A stretch of 9,785 nt of DNA from an uncultured Dysosmobacter sp. (GTDB lineage Bacteria > Bacillota > Clostridia > Oscillospirales > Oscillospiraceae): assembly GCA_934504065.1 (NCBI GenBank), contig CAKSVQ010000083.1:1-9785 (forward strand), in the 5' to 3' direction. The notes beneath the pieces are model-generated. The model was not told where the DNA came from, made no database searches, and saw only the letters and a program-made list of their open reading frames with translations. The position numbers and the translations under genes were made by a program. Below are positions 8,401 to 9,785 of this stretch, in pieces; position 1 is the stretch's first letter; each line of letters opens with the position of its first letter.

Positions 8401-9207
8401 AATCGAAAGATCGCAGGTAACGTAATCGCAGTCGGGCGAAGTTTCGTAAGGAATGTATTCCGACATACTCGTCGACCAGCCGACGAATTTCATTTTTCCG
8501 GTTTCGTTATCGGCAAGCGGGGCAATATCGGAAATTCTTTCCCCGTGATTTTTCACGATCGTTTCGCTGTTGCCCGTGCCGTCGTTCCGATAAAAGGTGA
8601 TTTTATATTCGGTAATTTTCATTTCGGCAACAAGCGGATCTTCGTTAAACCAGATCGAAGCCGTTTCGGCGTTCACGCGCATATAGTCGTCTTTCACCAT
8701 CGTGCCGTCCGAAATCAGCAGATCGCCCGCTTTCCAGCCGACGAAAGTATAGCCGTAATCTACTTCGGGTTGCGGAAGTTCCGCAACGGCGTCACCGTCT
8801 TTCACCTTGATATTCTGTTCGTTCACCGTAGCGTGTTCCGCCGCAACGAAAGCTTTTACATAAGTGATCTTACTCCACCTGGCGTATAAAGTAACGTCGG
8901 CGCTGAAGCCGTAAAGCTGTTTTCCGCTTTCGTCGAACATCTGCATACCGCCTTCGGCGGAATCGTAAAGTCCGAGAAAGGCATACCCCGGACGTTCAAG
9001 CAAAAGCTCGGCGGAAGTTGCGTCTTTGGATATTCTTTTTGTCTGCGGCGCACCGCTTTGATCGACATAATAAGTGATCGTTATGCTGTTGGCGTCCGCG
9101 TCGTCCTCGTCGCCCGCGTTGCGCTTTCCGCAACCCACGACAAACACAGCCAAAGCTACTACAACCGTCAGGAATATCGCAACCAAAAATTTTTTCTTCG
9201 TCTTCAT
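5452..9207 (-). CDS. Large lipoprotein with InlB-type (Listeria-Bacteroides) repeats and GLUG-like repeat region (1251 aa)
   Basis: The start MKTKKKF gives a clean lipoprotein signal with lipobox VVGC and Cys26. An in-frame ATG 13 codons upstream (9246) touches the inverted repeat and has no Shine-Dalgarno. GGAG (9220-9223, 12 nt) and AAGG lie before ATG 9207. Residues about 40-635 contain around eight InlB B-type repeats, each with a strand like YxITFxxDGG, then GYxFxGW and a closing LYAxW or LxAKF. Residues about 640-1251 hold roughly 15 GLUG-like motifs of the form YVGGIFGxx or YAGGLFGYL, expected to fold as a parallel beta-helix. An internal segment (about 846-972) is repeated 244 residues later with high identity. 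No catalytic motif is seen. It is a probable surface adhesin or matrix protein, anchored by lipid rather than by sortase. It is first in the operon, immediately downstream of the invertible promoter. Confidence 0.9.
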   Translation of the reverse strand: MKTKKKFLVAIFLTVVVALAVFVVGCGKRNAGDEDDADANSITITYYVDQSGAPQTKRISKDATSAELLLERPGYAFLGLYDSAEGGMQMFDESGKQLYGFSADVTLYARWSKITYVKAFVAAEHATVNEQNIKVKDGDAVAELPQPEVDYGYTFVGWKAGDLLISDGTMVKDDYMRVNAETASIWFNEDPLVAEMKITEYKITFYRNDGTGNSETIVKNHGERISDIAPLADNETGKMKFVGWSTSMSEYIPYETSPDCDYVTCDLSIYAIWKRWREVTFVIKEGDERVERVYQGEPFTIPDYENPGYVNDGWFRSERFDTVPETKIYYDSAYPKYYSRWEIAVYTIVYHSNSGDTFESRTYCITDSFDLPVPTKAGYVFKGWCEKDDYSDTPVAEISAGCYGNKTLYAKFTGSIVLNAGEGHVSSAKADIVYDKKMTFEVPWLSGYAFAGWFDADGNRVTDSDGKMLEKWDYADLSKALNAKFSEKLYITIEYYYSNSGNVAVAEYYAEGQEVSLRAVAAEGYTFKGFYDTQDRSVSGIDKYTFIMGNADITLKVLFEPAEYTITFNTDGGYCRADKATVKYHCDFVLPIAYKDGKRFDGWLFDGTKITDADGKSVGVWDFLYGGMVKASFVDDDRGMITIKTADEFMKIIEKPDRYYNVLNDIDLSGRNWVPFDFSGTLSGDDVTIKNVFAESDSGNLGIFLKMSGTIKNINFANVVIRSTVYDSVNVGGLCAVLSGSIENVKLLSGSVTGENCAVGGFAAVMENGSIINCENRLDVTGKGNADNCATGGIAGIVKNGTLSDLQNIGKIIGVKYVGGIFGKTSADGVKIERLANHAEIESTGAYVGGVAGYYSRTGEYNMFDFENSGNISGGDYVGGIFGSFQNKTKYRDNNTHITNVKKANNSGNVAAGGNYAGGLFGYLEFEGVGNGNNGYDYRNGKQALNMEEAENSGNVSGVYYVGGLIGYGLTDSEDTLILEGKSCAEIEATAYVGGLMGYASNFLLNAPKNAGSTVIAKGVFASGDNKYAYFGGYVGYGTGMKVNDAANAVEINYQTSLSKGSYVGGLFGYLSGVLTNCTNTAAVTAPNSSYVGGIAGIETQTGEYTMSGLTNTGAIVGSSYVGGIFGSFQNKTKYRDNNTHISNVKKVNNSGNITASGNYAGGLFGYLEFEGVGNGDNGYDYRNGKQALNMEEVENSGDVTGVDYVGGLIGYGKTDSENSEIVLYTQTGKVSGETNTSDLIGKAENLTLTE
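5573..5845. repeat. Internal direct duplication, copy B (within lipoprotein gene)
   Basis: This matches 6305-6577 at a constant offset of 732 bp (244 codons, in frame). Long exact blocks are present, for example the roughly 50 bp beginning at 5628 and the block around 5821. Weaker, protein-level similarity extends on both sides, to about 5940 on the right. It encodes the module with NKTKYRDNNTH and NGYDYRNGKQALNM. Confidence 0.92.
6305..6577. repeat. Internal direct duplication, copy A (within lipoprotein gene)
   Basis: This is the partner of 5573-5845. The DNA is far more alike than the neighbouring GLUG-like units, which indicates recent duplication or ongoing gene conversion rather than old repeat divergence. 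Confidence 0.92.
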
Positions 9208-9246
9208 ATCCTTGTTTCGCTCCGATTTTTTACGAATTCTGTACAT

Positions 9247-9261
9247 CTATTACTATAATAG
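9247..9261 (+). repeat. Left inverted repeat of the invertible segment
   Basis: The sequence CTATTACTATAATAG is the exact reverse complement of 9406-9420. It is itself two 6-bp arms (CTATTA/TAATAG) around a 3-bp asymmetric centre (CTA). Paired half-sites around a short polar spacer are the layout expected of a tyrosine-recombinase crossover site; the centre sets the relative orientation. Confidence 0.85.
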
Positions 9262-9356
9262 GTGTTAAATTTCTACGATTTTGTACGCCTATTTGCAAAA
9301 ATAAGACTTTTTTTCGCCTAAAACACTAAAACTTATCCTTCAAAATACGTTTTCTA

Positions 9357-9385
9357 TTGACGAAAAACAAAAAAGATGCTATAAT
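9357..9385 (+). promoter_or_regulatory. Near-consensus sigma-A promoter inside the invertible segment
   Basis: The -35 box TTGACG (9357-9362) and -10 box TATAAT (9380-9385) are separated by exactly 17 bp, with a TGC extended -10 directly before TATAAT. Transcription should begin near 9391-9393. As it stands there is no gene downstream on this strand, only a terminator within about 40 nt and then the opposite strand of the recombinase gene. So strong a promoter leading nowhere makes sense only if the segment inverts. Confidence 0.85.
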
Positions 9386-9395
9386 TTAATATGTT

Positions 9396-9434
9396 AAGGT
9401 GTCGTCTATTATAGTAATAGGCGACATCTTTTTA
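9396..9434 (+). terminator. Intrinsic terminator spanning the right recombination site
   Basis: AAGGTGTCGTCTATTA (9396-9411) pairs over 16 bp (two G-U pairs) with TAATAGGCGACATCTT (9415-9430), with a TAG loop and a T run at 9429-9433. It works on the plus strand; on the minus strand the two G-U pairs become A-C mismatches and no T run follows. The left arm lies mostly inside the invertible segment and the right arm's base and T run lie outside it, so the structure exists only in this orientation. Confidence 0.85.
9406..9420 (-). repeat. Right inverted repeat of the invertible segment
   Basis: CTATTATAGTAATAG is the inverse of 9247-9261 and forms the apex of the terminator hairpin. Identity between the two sites stops at the 15 bp on both sides, as expected for a minimal crossover core. 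Confidence 0.85.
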
Positions 9435-9440
9435 ATGTTC

Positions 9441-9785
9441 TCAAAGCAGTTTTCCGAGCTTGTTCATCATTTCTTTTTTGTAGTCCGCCATAGAGTGTAC
9501 ATACCTGTTAAGCGTTACCGTCGCGCTTTTATGACCGAGTATTTCAGACAACGTTTTCACGTCCATTCCACATTCCAACGCTCGCGTCGCAAACGTATGC
9601 CGAAGGGCGTGAAAACCTTTATGCGGAATATTTAATCTTTCCTGCAAATTAGAAAAATTGCGTTGATACACCCTTATAGATATTCCTTTACCTTTATCCG
9701 AAATGACGTATTCCGAATCCGAATGTTTTTTTAATTTTTGCAGTAACGGAATTAACTGTTTCGGTAACGGAATATTACGCACGGA
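9441..9785 (-). CDS. Tyrosine recombinase/integrase, C-terminal catalytic part, cut by window edge
   Basis: About 114 residues up to the stop are visible; the frame is open at the window edge, so the GTG at 9782 should not be taken as the start. The visible catalytic features are the HALRHTFATR box (His and second catalytic Arg), LGHKS (His) and the nucleophilic tyrosine in NRYVHS, in the order and spacing of phage-integrase/Tn916-type recombinases. The first catalytic Arg and the Lys would be upstream, outside the window. The gene is convergent with the promoter in the invertible segment and ends 20 bp from its inverted repeat. It could be the switch's invertase or the integrase of a mobilizable element, or both. 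Its minus-strand transcript has no good terminator before the lipoprotein operon, so low-level read-through is possible. Confidence 0.93.
   Translation of the reverse strand, partial: SVRNIPLPKQLIPLLQKLKKHSDSEYVISDKGKGISIRVYQRNFSNLQERLNIPHKGFHALRHTFATRALECGMDVKTLSEILGHKSATVTLNRYVHSMADYKKEMMNKLGKLL

Larger units (their letters stand above)
9247..9420. other. Predicted invertible promoter segment (phase-variation switch), OFF orientation
   Basis: The 174-bp AT-rich segment is bounded by an exact 15-bp inverted repeat (9247-9261 and 9406-9420). It contains a strong promoter that faces right, away from the lipoprotein operon. A tyrosine recombinase gene ends 20 bp beyond its right edge. Mirroring the segment (x becomes 18667-x) puts the -10 box at 9282-9287 on the minus strand and transcription start near 9275. 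That gives a leader of about 68 nt before ATG 9207. No comparable promoter is seen on the minus strand in the present orientation. Inversion itself is inferred; the architecture is visible. Confidence 0.8.

Noticed and set aside
7453..8889. 478-aa plus-strand ORF antisense to the first lipoprotein gene
   Set aside because: Its Arg/Phe/Ile-rich low-information protein has no domain, and the minus strand has a clear signal peptide and repeats. It is a shadow frame of a codon-biased gene.
9247..9420. The pair of 15-bp sites as attL/attR of an excised element
   Set aside because: Their asymmetric centres (CTA versus TAG) place them in inverted orientation 145 bp apart, which predicts inversion rather than excision. 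Kept only as an alternative for the recombinase's wider role.

Overview
The window looks like part of a mobile or accessory region of a Gram-positive, Clostridia-type (probably gut) bacterium. Four things point that way: AGGAGG-type ribosome binding sites, lipobox lipoproteins carrying InlB-type (Listeria-Bacteroides) and GLUG-like repeats, a MobV relaxase with a pMV158-like oriT, and a Tn916-style tyrosine recombinase C-terminus. Genus cannot be fixed from the sequence. Every gene I support is on the minus strand, so the window reads right to left.

Right end (9441-9785): the C-terminal catalytic part of a tyrosine recombinase, with its N-terminus outside the window. Just beyond its stop lies a 174-bp segment (9247-9420) bounded by an exact 15-bp inverted repeat. 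It holds a near-consensus, extended -10 promoter (TTGACG-17-TATAAT). In the orientation seen here the promoter points right, away from the long operon, and runs into a 16-bp-stem terminator whose two halves lie on either side of the recombination site. Inverting the segment would aim the promoter left, start transcription near 9275, give a leader of roughly 68 nt in front of the first lipoprotein gene, and split the terminator. I read this as a phase-variable invertible promoter captured in the OFF state, with the adjacent recombinase as the obvious candidate invertase.

Middle (1068-9207): a four-gene operon with tight spacing. It contains a 1251-aa lipoprotein with InlB-type repeats followed by a GLUG-like repeat region that holds a recent in-frame 732-bp-offset duplication. 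Next come a 1084-aa lipoprotein made of about 12 FN3-like modules, a 271-aa multi-pass membrane protein with an HELSH metalloprotease motif, and a 74-aa protein with a CPMC motif. A bidirectional terminator closes the operon at 938-974. The operon probably makes large surface-exposed, potentially adhesive lipoproteins plus an accessory membrane protease, and all of it would switch with the promoter.

Left end (1-1067): a gene-free stretch of 567 bp (501-1067) holds the terminator, a 60-bp tandem repeat and a structured oriT that resembles the pMV158 oriT around its nick site. Next to it is the N-terminal part of a MobV relaxase. The relaxase shows the metal motif HNDExxPHxH, but has Glu at the position of the MobM nucleophilic His22, and its best start is an AUU codon 9 nt after AGGAGG. 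The phase-variable operon may therefore travel on a mobilizable element.
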